64,000 bases of DNA, taken from positions 1-64,000 of the forward strand of contig NZ_MCUN01000024.1 of assembly GCF_002873455.1 (NCBI RefSeq), written 5' to 3'. This document shows, in pieces, positions 7,933 through 16,832 of the stretch. The DNA is from Vibrio splendidus (GTDB taxonomy: Bacteria > Pseudomonadota > Gammaproteobacteria > Enterobacterales > Vibrionaceae). The translations under genes and the position numbers were made by a program. The notes under the pieces were generated by a model that saw nothing but the letters and a program-made list of their open reading frames with translations, did not search any database and was not told the DNA's origin. Every line of letters begins with the position of its first letter. The stretch's first letter is position 1.

Positions 7933-7956
7933 GCTTATTTCATCGGAATAAACAAA

Positions 7957-8001
7957 CTAAAGCCAATTAAGCTAAAGTCTATTAAGCCAATACAATCTTA
8001 G
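7957..8001. repeat. 15-bp tandem repeat at the 3' end of iaaA
   Basis: Three units of 15 bases: CTAAAGCCAATTAAG (7957-7971), CTAAAGTCTATTAAG (7972-7986) and a weaker CCAATACAATCTTAG (7987-8001). The last overlaps the iaaA stop codon (7998-8000). Read in the iaaA frame past the stop, the region is open for 20 codons and gives LIDFS-LIGFS-LF before the next TAA. Confidence 0.7.
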
Positions 8002-8963
8002 TCATCGGCGTAAATCTTCACTTCCACATAACCGTTAGTATCAACACTCGCACGATACATCCCTGAACTGTTCATACCGAAGTGAATATCACCTTGGCCA
8101 TCAATAGCGATCAAACCGCCTTCTCCGCCCATGGTTTTCAATTCACCTTGAATGATCGTTTCACAAGCCGTGTGCACATCTTCTTTCAGATAACGCATTC
8201 GTGCTGCCACATCACTGGCAACCATTTTACGTAGGAAGAACTCGCCCATACCCGTTGTTGAAACGGCCACGTTACCATTCTCAGCCATGGTTCCCGCGCC
8301 GATGATCGGAGAATCTCCCACACGACCATATTTCTTATTGGTCACGCCACCGGTGCTGGTTGCTGCCGCTAAGTTACCGGCTTGGTCTAACGCCACCGCG
8401 CCAACTGTGCCGTACTTTTTATCGTCTGGATATTTCTGGGCTTGTTGTTCATCATATTTCGCTTCAGATAAAGCAAAGATACCTTTCTCTTTCATCGATT
8501 GAAGTTGGTCATAACGACGCTCAGTAAAGAAGTAATCTTGCTCGGTGAAGATATATTCATGCTCAAACGCAAACTTCTCTGCGCCTTCGCCAATCAGCAG
8601 TACGTGGTCGCTTTTAAGCATCACATCACGCGCAAGCTCAATTGGGTTTTTGATATGGCGGACACCTGCAATAGCACCCGCATCCATTTCACGACCGTGC
8701 ATCACAGATGCATCCATCTCAACAAATTCATCATGAGTCAGAACCGAACCTTTACCGGCATTAAAATGCGGACTGTCTTCCATCACTTTAACCGATGCCA
8801 CCACTGCATCCAACGCATCGCCACCCGATTGCAAAACTTGATAGCCAGCCAAAACCGACTTCTCCAAAGCCTCGGTAATACCCGTTTTTAATTCATCGCT
8901 CATTTGCTCTCGTAAGATGGTGCCTGCACCACCATGAATGGCAATTGAAAAAGGCTGTGACAT
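7998..8963 (-). CDS. iaaA: Isoaspartyl peptidase / L-asparaginase (Ntn hydrolase)
   Basis: This 321-aa enzyme should hydrolyse beta-aspartyl dipeptides and asparagine. It is made as a precursor that cuts itself before a catalytic threonine; here that residue is Thr186 in KKYGTVGAVALD. Other family landmarks are AIHGGAGT (8-15), FNAGKGSVL, MDASVMHG and GRVGDSPIIGAGTMA. The length matches cytoplasmic EcAIII-type enzymes, and no signal peptide is seen. It has its own spacers on both sides and is convergent with slyX. Start ATG. Confidence 0.92.
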   Translation of the reverse strand: MSQPFSIAIHGGAGTILREQMSDELKTGITEALEKSVLAGYQVLQSGGDALDAVVASVKVMEDSPHFNAGKGSVLTHDEFVEMDASVMHGREMDAGAIAGVRHIKNPIELARDVMLKSDHVLLIGEGAEKFAFEHEYIFTEQDYFFTERRYDQLQSMKEKGIFALSEAKYDEQQAQKYPDDKKYGTVGAVALDQAGNLAAATSTGGVTNKKYGRVGDSPIIGAGTMAENGNVAVSTTGMGEFFLRKMVASDVAARMRYLKEDVHTACETIIQGELKTMGGEGGLIAIDGQGDIHFGMNSSGMYRASVDTNGYVEVKIYADD

Positions 8964-9062
8964 GCGAACTCTCCACTGACGTCGTCTTATAATGTTGTGC
9001 TATCAATACCACATCCATGGTTTGATGTCTGATAGCGAAAACCAAACTTTTTACGAATACTA

Positions 9063-9094
9063 AGATTTGCGGGCACTTAGATTTGCAGACACTT
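9063..9094. repeat. 16-bp tandem duplication
   Basis: AGATTTGCGGGCACTT (9063-9078) is followed at once by AGATTTGCAGACACTT (9079-9094), with two differences. It lies in the spacer between slyD and iaaA and overlaps no gene. Confidence 0.75.
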
Positions 9095-9142
9095 AGTTCG
9101 CTAGATTAAAAGCCTGCTCAGAAAGCTCGGCTCTTAAACGAA

Positions 9143-9167
9143 GAAAGCCTCCACAAGGGAGGCTTTC
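9143..9167 (-). terminator. Terminator of slyD
   Basis: Ten-base arms GAAAGCCTCC and GGAGGCTTTC (9143-9152/9158-9167) around a 5-base loop lie 30 bases past the slyD stop. The T run after the stem is short, so it may be a weak terminator. Confidence 0.65.
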
Positions 9168-9198
9168 AATATTCTTAAACTAAACCGTTAATTCGGTA

Positions 9199-9783
9199 TT
9201 AGTGAGAACCACAGCTACCGCCGCCGCAGCAGCCGTCTTTTTTCTCTTCAGCGTGGTCATGGTCTTCGCCACCACAACAACCGCCTTCGTGGTCATGATC
9301 GTGGTCGCCACAGCCACCTTCTTGGTGTACGTGACCGTGTTGAACTTCTTCTTCAGTCGCTTCACGAACCGCTACAACTTCAACGTCAAACGTTAGCGTT
9401 TGGCCAGCTAGCATGTGGTTACCATCAACAACAACTTCGTCGCCATCTACTTCAGTCACTTCAACTGGGATTGGACCTTGGTCAGTATCCGCTAGGAAAC
9501 GCATGCCAACTTCGATTTGTTCAACACCTTGGAATACGTCTGCAGGAACACGTTGAACTAGGTCATCGTTGTGCTCGCCGTATGCGTCTTCTGGAGTAAC
9601 AGTTGCTGAGAACTTGTCGCCAGCTACTTTGCCTTCAAGCTCTTTTTCAAGACCTGTAATTAGGTTGTTGTGACCGTGAAGGTAATCTAGTGGAGCTTCT
9701 GCAGTTGATTGGTCAACTACTACGCCATCTTCAAGTTTCACTTGATATGCAACACTAACTACTACGTTCTTTTCAATTTTCAT
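9199..9783 (-). CDS. slyD: FKBP-type prolyl isomerase SlyD
   Basis: A 194-aa cytoplasmic isomerase and chaperone that also delivers nickel to hydrogenase maturation. Residues 1-70 and 125-150 form the FKBP fold and 70-125 the IF chaperone insert (PEDAYGEHNDDLVQRVPADVF). The C-terminus, from about residue 148, is a metal-binding tail rich in His, Cys and Gly, ending CCGGGSCGSH. Start ATG with GGAG six bases upstream. It follows yheV on the same strand. Confidence 0.95.
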   Translation of the reverse strand: MKIEKNVVVSVAYQVKLEDGVVVDQSTAEAPLDYLHGHNNLITGLEKELEGKVAGDKFSATVTPEDAYGEHNDDLVQRVPADVFQGVEQIEVGMRFLADTDQGPIPVEVTEVDGDEVVVDGNHMLAGQTLTFDVEVVAVREATEEEVQHGHVHQEGGCGDHDHDHEGGCCGGEDHDHAEEKKDGCCGGGSCGSH

Positions 9784-9877
9784 GAGAGCTCCAAGGAGGT
9801 TTGGACTAAGCTCGAACAGTTGAGCTTAGGAAAAATTCTGTACCGGGATATTATGGGGATCAATTAACGAAACTCAA

Positions 9878-10084
9878 TCATTCTGGCTTAAAAATACCGA
9901 TCATTTCTTGATTCGCGTGTTCAGATTTCTCTACAGTTTTCGGTTTACGCTGCTCTGTGAAGTCACAATCGACGCATTCCACCAGCTCGATATTATTTTC
10001 AACCCACCAGCGGAGTGTGTCTTGAGTCTTGCAGCTTGGGCAGCTCGCCCCAGCGATAAAGCGTTTTTTCTGTTTCACGTTCAT
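9878..10084 (-). CDS. yheV: YheV family zinc-ribbon protein
   Basis: A 68-aa protein with two cysteine pairs, CPSC (residues 15-18) and CVDC (37-40), that should bind zinc. It matches the uncharacterised YheV family encoded beside kefB in enterics. A role in nucleic-acid or protein binding is only a guess. It lies between kefB (131 bases) and slyD (94 bases) on the same strand. Start ATG. Confidence 0.85.
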   Translation of the reverse strand: MNVKQKKRFIAGASCPSCKTQDTLRWWVENNIELVECVDCDFTEQRKPKTVEKSEHANQEMIGIFKPE

Positions 10085-10215
10085 ATCCTTTACTACTCTG
10101 GATTCGCAGTTCTTCCCACATGCTCTATTAAAGACTAAGCAGAGACCGCGTTTATTATTAGATTGGTTCTTTTAGGTGCTTTTTCTTAAATCAAGCTATT
10201 AGTTTTTAACTCAGG

Positions 10216-12015
10216 CTACTGCCAATAGTTTCGAGATTGGTGATCGTTTTCCATCTCGTGTCCAAAGATCTCTTCAAGCTCTTTACGAGCCTCTTTCGCT
10301 CTTTGGGCTAACTCGGCATCTTCGTTATGCTGAGGGAGCAACTCTTTCAGCATACCATTATCCAACTTTCTAAAGTGTGCTTCTGCTCGCTTGGCTTTAT
10401 ATGGATGCATGCCAAGTTCAGTCAATGTTTGACGACCTAAATCCAGTGCTCCAAGGAAGGTTTCACGAGAGTAGTTACTCACACCGTGGTTAAGTAATTG
10501 ATACGCTTCAACACGGCTTCGAGCTCGCGCTAAAATCTTCAACTGTGGGAAGTGCTGTTTACACAAATCGACAGTCTTCATGATTTCGTCAGGAGAATCG
10601 GTACACAACACAATGGCCTCTGCCTTATCAGCTCCCGCAGCTCGTAACAGCTCAAGGTGAGTTGAGTCACCATAAAATACCTTGTAGCCAAACTTCCTAA
10701 GGATGTGTATTTGACTAGCATCACTCTCAAGGACGGTGATACGAATCTTATTGGCATACATCAAACGACCAATGATCTGACCGAAACGACCAAAGCCCGC
10801 AATAATCACTCGAGGGCTGCGATCGACAACATCCGAAGACATCGCACTTTCACTAATTTGATTGAGTTGACGAGCAAAGAAGCGATCTTGCAGCTTGAGC
10901 ATCAATGGTGTGGTCACCATAGAAAGGCTCACAACAACCAGTAAGAAAGACACTTGGTCACCACTCAAGATGCCTTGCGCGCTCGCTGCAGTAAAAATAA
11001 CGAAAGCAAATTCACCACCTTGGCTGAGAATCATCGCCATTCGGCTACGCGCTTTGGCTTGAGTTCCGAAAATACGAGCCAGTGCATAAAGAACCAAACC
11101 TTTCAATACGACCAGAGATGACACAGCGATCAATATTGCAAATGGGCTTTCTGCCAGTAAACCTAAGTTCACCGCCATACCAACCGAAATGAAGAACAAA
11201 CCGAGCAGTAACCCTTTGAATGGGTCAATGGCGATTTCAAGCTCATGTCGATATTCACTTTCAGCCAGAAGTACGCCAGCTAAAAAAGTACCGAGTGCCA
11301 TCGACAGGCCAATCTGTTGCATGATGACGGCAATACCAATCACCAGTAACAAAGCTGCGACTGTGAACAACTCACGTACGCCACTCATCACTACGTATCG
11401 GAACAATGGCCTCAATAAGAAATGACCACCGACAAGCAAGCCAATGACACCACCTAGCATCCACAACATGTCAGCCCAACTGCCGCCCGTATTACCCGCA
11501 AGCAAAGGCAGCATCGCCAACATAGGGATTACTGCAATATCTTGGAAAAGTAATACAGCAAAGCCTGACTGCCCCGCTTCTTTACCACCGAGCTCTCGCT
11601 CTTCAATAACTCGTAAGGCGATGGCAGTAGAAGAGAGCGCTAAACCCATACCGATGACCAGACTGGTTTGCCAAGTTAAACCGAACAGACAGGCGATAGC
11701 GGTAATAATCAGGGTCGTAATCAACACTTGTGCGCCACCCAGCCCGAGAATAGGCGCTCTCATCTGCCACAGCTTTTTAGGATTAAGTTCTAAACCAATT
11801 AGAAAGAGGAGGAGTACCACCCCGAACTCGGAGAAATGCAGAATCGCTTCGACATCACTGATTAAACCAAGCCCCCAAGGGCCAATCGCCACACCAGCTA
11901 ATAGATAGCCGAGAACTGAACCTAATCCAGCTCGCTGAGCGATAGGAACCGCAACCACAGCAGCCGCTAAAAATATAACGCTACTTTGTAGAAAATCATT
12001 AGTCAGAGCCATCAT
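10216..12015 (-). CDS. kefB: Glutathione-gated potassium efflux transporter KefB
   Basis: An inner-membrane K+/H+ antiporter of the CPA2 family that opens on glutathione adducts and acidifies the cytoplasm to protect against electrophiles. The 599-aa protein has about 12 membrane segments (residues 5-375, with LGYLLAGVAIGPWGLG and SSTAIALRVIEE). A cytoplasmic RCK/TrkA-N domain follows (about 400-520), with the nucleotide-binding GFGRFGQIIG and GDSTHLELLRAAGA. Its start overlaps the end of kefG by 17 bases. MMAL gives two possible ATG starts. Confidence 0.94.
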   Translation of the reverse strand: MMALTNDFLQSSVIFLAAAVVAVPIAQRAGLGSVLGYLLAGVAIGPWGLGLISDVEAILHFSEFGVVLLLFLIGLELNPKKLWQMRAPILGLGGAQVLITTLIITAIACLFGLTWQTSLVIGMGLALSSTAIALRVIEERELGGKEAGQSGFAVLLFQDIAVIPMLAMLPLLAGNTGGSWADMLWMLGGVIGLLVGGHFLLRPLFRYVVMSGVRELFTVAALLLVIGIAVIMQQIGLSMALGTFLAGVLLAESEYRHELEIAIDPFKGLLLGLFFISVGMAVNLGLLAESPFAILIAVSSLVVLKGLVLYALARIFGTQAKARSRMAMILSQGGEFAFVIFTAASAQGILSGDQVSFLLVVVSLSMVTTPLMLKLQDRFFARQLNQISESAMSSDVVDRSPRVIIAGFGRFGQIIGRLMYANKIRITVLESDASQIHILRKFGYKVFYGDSTHLELLRAAGADKAEAIVLCTDSPDEIMKTVDLCKQHFPQLKILARARSRVEAYQLLNHGVSNYSRETFLGALDLGRQTLTELGMHPYKAKRAEAHFRKLDNGMLKELLPQHNEDAELAQRAKEARKELEEIFGHEMENDHQSRNYWQ

Positions 12016-12583
12016 TCGCTCCTATATCTTGTAGCGGGTCTCGCAACCAATTTCGATACGCTTCTGCATGTTGGTAAAGCGTCATATCCGAAACATTTCT
12101 CGCCCAGTGTAAAACCAAAGGTGATATCCAATGCATCTGACACAAAGAAGCCGTTAGCTCGAAAGGTTGTAAGATCTCTTGTAATGGGTATTTATTATAG
12201 CCTGCAGCGCCAAACGCCTCTTCTTTACCACCAGTAGTAATAACGCTGCGCCAGTGTTTACCTTTAAGTACGCTCTGCTCACCAAACGCAAAACCCTTGC
12301 CTAACACGCGATCAAACCACTCCTTCAATAACGAAGGGCAGGAATACATAAACAGAGGGTGTTGAAACACGATCACGTCATATTCAAGGAGCAATGCATG
12401 CTCATAAGGCACATCAATGAAAAAGTCTGGGTAGATGGCGTAGAGATCGTGAATTTTGACATGACCGAGCGACTCGACCTTTTTAATCATCATCTGATTA
12501 GCAATAGAGGTGTGCGGCTCTGGGTGTGCGTAGATTATTAACACCTTTGGCATGGCTTTGTCTGTCGAGGGAGTATTACTCAT
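11999..12583 (-). CDS. kefG: KefB ancillary quinone oxidoreductase KefG
   Basis: A 194-aa flavodoxin-fold protein of the NAD(P)H quinone oxidoreductase family, needed for full KefB activity. Visible family motifs are LIIYAHPEPH near residue 15, YPDFFIDVPYEHALL, FQHPLFMYSCPSLLKEWFDRVLGKGFAFG and SVITTGGKEEAF. It sits directly upstream of kefB with a 17-base overlap, the usual arrangement. It is divergent from the ABC-F gene. Start ATG. Confidence 0.93.
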   Translation of the reverse strand: MSNTPSTDKAMPKVLIIYAHPEPHTSIANQMMIKKVESLGHVKIHDLYAIYPDFFIDVPYEHALLLEYDVIVFQHPLFMYSCPSLLKEWFDRVLGKGFAFGEQSVLKGKHWRSVITTGGKEEAFGAAGYNKYPLQEILQPFELTASLCQMHWISPLVLHWARNVSDMTLYQHAEAYRNWLRDPLQDIGANDGSD

Positions 12584-12757
12584 TCCTTTGAAACATTCCT
12601 TTGAGGGCTAAACGGTGGCAAGGCCACAAGAATTTAAGCAAAAGTTATTAATATGTTATTGGCATCATAACGCAAATTGCATTGTGATCGACTTTTATCT
12701 GGTTTCAGCCTACTATGCAGGCGTCTGTTCACCTCTAATTTCTATGCTACTTCAATT

Positions 12758-14680
12758 ATGATTACTTTCTCTGATATTCAATTGCTCCGCGGCGGTAAGC
12801 CACTCCTCGACCAAGCATCTGCGACTTTTCAACCTGGCGACAAGATCGGTTTGGTTGGTAAAAACGGCTGTGGTAAATCTACGCTATTCGCCCTAATTAA
12901 GGACGAACTGTCTATTGATGCTGGCTCATTCAGTAAACCTGCTCATTGGGAAATGGCTTGGGTTGCTCAAGAAACACCAGCATTAGAAAGAACAGCCATT
13001 GAATACGTGATTGATGGTGATCGTGAATACCGTGGCCTTGAAGATCACCTAGAGAAAGCGGAACAAGCCGACAACGGCACATTAGTAGCAGAGATCCACG
13101 GCAAGATTGAAACCATTGGTGGTTACAGCATCAAAGCAAGAGCTGCTGAGCTATTGGATGGCTTAGGCTTTCGCCAAGAACAAATGACATGGAACCTCAC
13201 CCAGTTCTCGGGTGGTTGGCGTATGCGTTTGAACTTAGCACAAGCCCTACTGTGCCGCAGTGACCTACTGCTACTCGATGAGCCAACCAACCACTTGGAT
13301 TTAGACGCAGTAATGTGGCTAGAACGCTGGTTACAAAACTACCCAGGTACACTCGTTCTTATCTCGCACGATAGAGACTTCTTAGATCCTATCGTCAACC
13401 GTATCGTGCATGTTGAAAACCAACAGCTCAACGAATACACCGGTAACTACTCATCGTTTGAAACTCAACGAGCTCAAAAGCTGATCCTGCAACAAGCAAT
13501 GTTCCAAAAGCAGCAGAAACAAATGTCTCACATGCAGAGCTACATTGACCGTTTCCGTTACAAAGCTTCAAAGGCTCGCCAAGCGCAAAGCCGTATTAAA
13601 GCGCTAGAGAAAATGGAACAAGTGCTGCCCGCTCAGTTTGATAACCCATTTAGCTTTGAGTTTAGAGAGCCAGACGCGCTACCAAATCCAATCATGATGA
13701 TGGACGAGGTATCAGCGGGCTATGATGACAATCTGATTCTAGAGAAGATTCGCCTAAATCTAGTACCCGGCAGCCGTATCGGTCTGCTTGGTCGAAATGG
13801 TGCCGGTAAATCCACGCTAATCAAGCTACTTTCAGGTGAACTGAAACAGCAAGGCGGTGAGCTGAGCTATTCGCAAGGCGTTAAGATGGGTTACTTCGCT
13901 CAGCATCAATTGGAGACGCTGCACCCAGAAGAAACGCCACTTCAGCACATGATGCAAATTGCGCCGAAACACACCGAGCAACAACTGCGTGACTACCTCG
14001 GTAGCTTTGGCTTCCAAGGTGAAAAAGCACTCGACAAGGTGGCGCCATTCTCGGGTGGTGAAAAAGCGCGCTTGGTATTAGCACTACTGGTATGGCAAAA
14101 ACCAAACCTGTTGCTACTCGATGAACCAACCAACCACTTGGATCTCGACATGCGTCAGGCGTTGACCTTCGCCCTACAAACGTTTGAAGGCGCAATGGTT
14201 ATCGTATCGCACGACCGTTACCTACTTCGTGCGACTACTGATGATTTATACCTTGTGCACGACCGTCAAGTTGCACCGTTTGATGGTGACCTAAGCGATT
14301 ACTACAAGTGGCTAACCGAACAACAGAAAGTTGAGCGCAAAGAAGCACAAGCATTGGCACCAGCAAAAGACGGAGCCAACAGTGCAGCAGCGAAAAAAGA
14401 GCAGAAACGTAAAGAAGCAGAGTTCCGTAAACTGACGGCACCACTTCGTAAAAAGCTGACTCAATTCGAAAAGCAGATGGATAAGTTAACGCTATCTCTC
14501 GAAGAAGCTGAACAAGAATTATCCGACACTTCACTGTATGAAGCTGAAAATAAGGCTAAACTGAATAAAGTACTCGCTCTACAAGCGAGCAGTAAGTCAC
14601 AGCTAGAAGAAGTTGAAATGGATTGGATGTCCACTCAAGAAGAACTTGAGCAGATGGAACAGGATATGGATAGCTTATGA
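12758..14680 (+). CDS. yheS: ABC-F family ATPase YheS
   Basis: A 640-aa protein with two ABC domains and no membrane segments, of the ABC-F class that acts on ribosomes. The first domain has GLVGKNGCGKST (about residues 31-42), FSGGWRMRLNLAQALL and DLLLLDEPTNHLD; the second has GLLGRNGAGKST, FSGGEKARLVLALL and LLLLDEPTNHLD. Between them lies the charged linker, and the C-terminal 100 residues form a coiled coil. ATG at 12758 gives the family N-terminus MITFSDIQLLRG. It overlaps the next gene as ATGA. Confidence 0.93.
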   Translation: MITFSDIQLLRGGKPLLDQASATFQPGDKIGLVGKNGCGKSTLFALIKDELSIDAGSFSKPAHWEMAWVAQETPALERTAIEYVIDGDREYRGLEDHLEKAEQADNGTLVAEIHGKIETIGGYSIKARAAELLDGLGFRQEQMTWNLTQFSGGWRMRLNLAQALLCRSDLLLLDEPTNHLDLDAVMWLERWLQNYPGTLVLISHDRDFLDPIVNRIVHVENQQLNEYTGNYSSFETQRAQKLILQQAMFQKQQKQMSHMQSYIDRFRYKASKARQAQSRIKALEKMEQVLPAQFDNPFSFEFREPDALPNPIMMMDEVSAGYDDNLILEKIRLNLVPGSRIGLLGRNGAGKSTLIKLLSGELKQQGGELSYSQGVKMGYFAQHQLETLHPEETPLQHMMQIAPKHTEQQLRDYLGSFGFQGEKALDKVAPFSGGEKARLVLALLVWQKPNLLLLDEPTNHLDLDMRQALTFALQTFEGAMVIVSHDRYLLRATTDDLYLVHDRQVAPFDGDLSDYYKWLTEQQKVERKEAQALAPAKDGANSAAAKKEQKRKEAEFRKLTAPLRKKLTQFEKQMDKLTLSLEEAEQELSDTSLYEAENKAKLNKVLALQASSKSQLEEVEMDWMSTQEELEQMEQDMDSL

Positions 14681-15147
14681 GCCCAGAGCACGCCCCAATA
14701 TCACTAACACTGGAACGACTATGGCAGTTTAGCCTTCAGTATTACAGTGTGCGCGGTGTAAAGGATGCGTGCTTAGCTTTGCAAAACCAGTTCCACGGCA
14801 ACGTCAATCTACTGCTGCTTCTCAAATGGCTTGATGAGCAGCAATTGTCTTTTGCCGAAGAAGAGTGGCACAAGATACAACAGTGCTTAAGCCGCTCTGA
14901 AACCTTACTTCATAGTTATCGGGAGCTGCGTAAACACCTCAAAGCACACGTTGTCGATTCACTCTACCGTGAAGCCTTGCAGTTCGAATTACAACTAGAG
15001 AAACAACAACAATCTGATCTCGTCGACTGCATAAACTCTCTTCAGCTTTTCGCAAACCAACAAGCGCCTCTCGCTTTTCAATACTGTCGATTATTAGGGG
15101 CAGAAAACCTCTATGATGCTTTTTCTGAACCAGCCCCTCAGCCCTAA
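14677..15147 (+). CDS. TIGR02444 (DUF2390) family protein
   Basis: A 156-aa protein matching an uncharacterised family of mostly helical proteins in gammaproteobacteria. The recognisable N-terminus is LWQFSLQYYSVRGVKDACLA (about residues 13-32), followed by NLLLLLKWLDEQQ. The start ATG overlaps the yheS stop as ATGA, so the two genes are probably co-translated. Its link to an ABC-F protein may hint at a ribosome-related role, but nothing in the sequence proves it. Confidence 0.8.
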   Translation: MSPEHAPISLTLERLWQFSLQYYSVRGVKDACLALQNQFHGNVNLLLLLKWLDEQQLSFAEEEWHKIQQCLSRSETLLHSYRELRKHLKAHVVDSLYREALQFELQLEKQQQSDLVDCINSLQLFANQQAPLAFQYCRLLGAENLYDAFSEPAPQP

Positions 15148-15406
15148 GGCATTCCCTTTTCCTTTTGTTAGATCAAGATCCAAGCTTATTGGGGACTATC
15201 GTTCTTCGTGTTCACGCGATGGTGGCTCGGATTATTAGCAATATATAGAGCTTAATCTCGATATTACTCAACCAGTTACCTATAACCTGTTTTGTAACCT
15301 GTATAAGTGAAACTCTTGCGCTTATGCCGAGAATCAACCAAGCTCAAATAAAAACGTGGGCGTTTCACTAAAAGCTCAACACTTTATCAAAGCCCATAAA
15401 AAAAGC

Positions 15407-16441
15407 ATGGACTGTTTTATGACAATATTTACCGCAGCGGCTGGTCTCTCTAATCCGCACTTACAAACCTTAGTGCCACGATTTATTAGAAAGCAGGCGT
15501 TGTTTGATCCTCAATGGCAAACCTTAGAAACACCCGACGGTGACTTTCTCGATCTTGCTTGGAGCGAATCACCTGATGGTAACAGCACAAGTAGTCGCAA
15601 CCTAAACAGTGATAACCTAAGCAAAGATAACCTGAGTAAAAAACCCATTTTCGTTTTGTTCCATGGTTTAGAGGGCAGCTTTGAGAGCCCTTATGCCAAT
15701 GGATTAATGAATGCGTTTGCTAAAAACGGTTGGTTGTCCGTGATGATGCACTTCCGAGGCTGTAGCGGAAAACCGAATCGCTTAGCGCGTGCATACCATT
15801 CCGGTGAAGTCGAAGATGCGCGCTTTTTCCTAAGACATCTGCACGCGCAGTTCCCCAACAACCCCAAGGTTGCGGTTGGTATCTCTCTAGGTGGTAACAT
15901 GCTGGCGAACTATTTGGCCGAATATGCGGACGACCCATTGCTGTCGGCGGCGACCATAGTATCGGCTCCTTTTGACTTAGCTTGTTGTTCTAGTCGCATT
16001 GAACGGGGCTTCTCCAAGCTATATAAGAAGTATCTACTTAACTCGCTAAAATCAAACGCGTTGAAAAAAGTTAACCTGTTACAGGAAAAGCTAGGTATCA
16101 CCGCTGAAACCATTAAAAACATCACCAAGCTGTATGAGTTTGATGAACGAATTACTGCGCCTCTGCATGGGTTCAAAAATGCCCAAGATTATTATGCGCA
16201 ATGTTCTGCACTGCCTAAGCTCAACAAGATTAAACTGCCGACTCAGATCATTCATGCCAAAGACGACCCTTTCATGACTGATGATGTGATTCCAAAGTTC
16301 GTTCTGCCTGATAACATCGATTATCGACTGTTTCAAAAAGGCGGACATGTTGGGTTTATTACTGGCAGCACACTCAAGCCTAGATTTTGGTTAGAAGAAG
16401 CGTTGCCGGCTTACTATGAAAGTATCCAAAATTCGGCATAA
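15407..16441 (+). CDS. yheT: Alpha/beta hydrolase YheT
   Basis: A hydrolase of the YheT/ABHD1-3 esterase family, about 344 aa. The nucleophile elbow is GISLGGNMLANY; PDGDFLDLAWSE, FVLFHGLEGSFESPY, HFRGCSGKPNR and IHAKDDPFM with the late histidine in GGHVGF complete the family pattern. The substrate is unknown. The start is uncertain: GTG at 15356 and ATG at 15407 or 15419 are in frame and none has a strong ribosome site. The loop before the first strand holds a 15-bp triplication (15596-15640) that is absent from E. coli YheT. Confidence 0.9.
   Translation: MDCFMTIFTAAAGLSNPHLQTLVPRFIRKQALFDPQWQTLETPDGDFLDLAWSESPDGNSTSSRNLNSDNLSKDNLSKKPIFVLFHGLEGSFESPYANGLMNAFAKNGWLSVMMHFRGCSGKPNRLARAYHSGEVEDARFFLRHLHAQFPNNPKVAVGISLGGNMLANYLAEYADDPLLSAATIVSAPFDLACCSSRIERGFSKLYKKYLLNSLKSNALKKVNLLQEKLGITAETIKNITKLYEFDERITAPLHGFKNAQDYYAQCSALPKLNKIKLPTQIIHAKDDPFMTDDVIPKFVLPDNIDYRLFQKGGHVGFITGSTLKPRFWLEEALPAYYESIQNSA
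15596..15640 (+). repeat. In-frame 15-bp triplication in yheT
   Basis: Three units of five codons encode RNLNS, DNLSK and DNLSK. The second and third units differ at two bases. They sit in a surface loop that varies in length among homologues. Confidence 0.8.
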
Positions 16442-16542
16442 TGACCGAGCCTAAGTAAGCAAGAATAGAAGCAAAAACATTACTAAGCACACCCGCTTCA
16501 CATCAATGAACATATCCATGAACATAAAAGAGAGAAGTATTT

Positions 16543-16755
16543 ATGATCATCCCATGGCAAGACATCGCACCAGAAACGCTAGAAAATCTCATTAAAGAGT
16601 TCGTGCTTCGTGAAGGCACAGACTACGGTGACGTAGAGGTTTCACTGCAAAACAAGATTGACCAAGTGAAACATCAATTAGCTTCAAAGGAAGTCAGCAT
16701 CGTGTTTTCTGAGCTCCATGAAACCGTTGATATTCAAGTCACAAAACGCTTCTAG
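16543..16755 (+). CDS. yheU: YheU family protein
   Basis: A 70-aa protein beginning MIIPWQDIAPETLENLIKEF, the signature of the YheU family, with VLREGTDYGDVEVSL following. The function is unknown. It lies between yheT and prkB, as in enterics, with AGAGAAG before the ATG. Small, acidic and without membrane segments. Confidence 0.88.
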   Translation: MIIPWQDIAPETLENLIKEFVLREGTDYGDVEVSLQNKIDQVKHQLASKEVSIVFSELHETVDIQVTKRF

Positions 16756-16832
16756 GCTGCGCTCATAAAGGAGCCGTGTTATAGTGGTAAACGATTGCTA
16801 ACAAGTAAGTTACTCAAAAGACAAGGGTTGTC

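Noticed and set aside
8499..8891. 130-codon plus-strand frame opposite iaaA
   Set aside because: It lies wholly antisense to a well-conserved gene and its translation has no recognisable domain.
9202..9396. Threonine- and alanine-rich frame opposite the slyD tail
   Set aside because: The low-complexity composition simply mirrors the His/Cys/Gly metal-binding tail of slyD.
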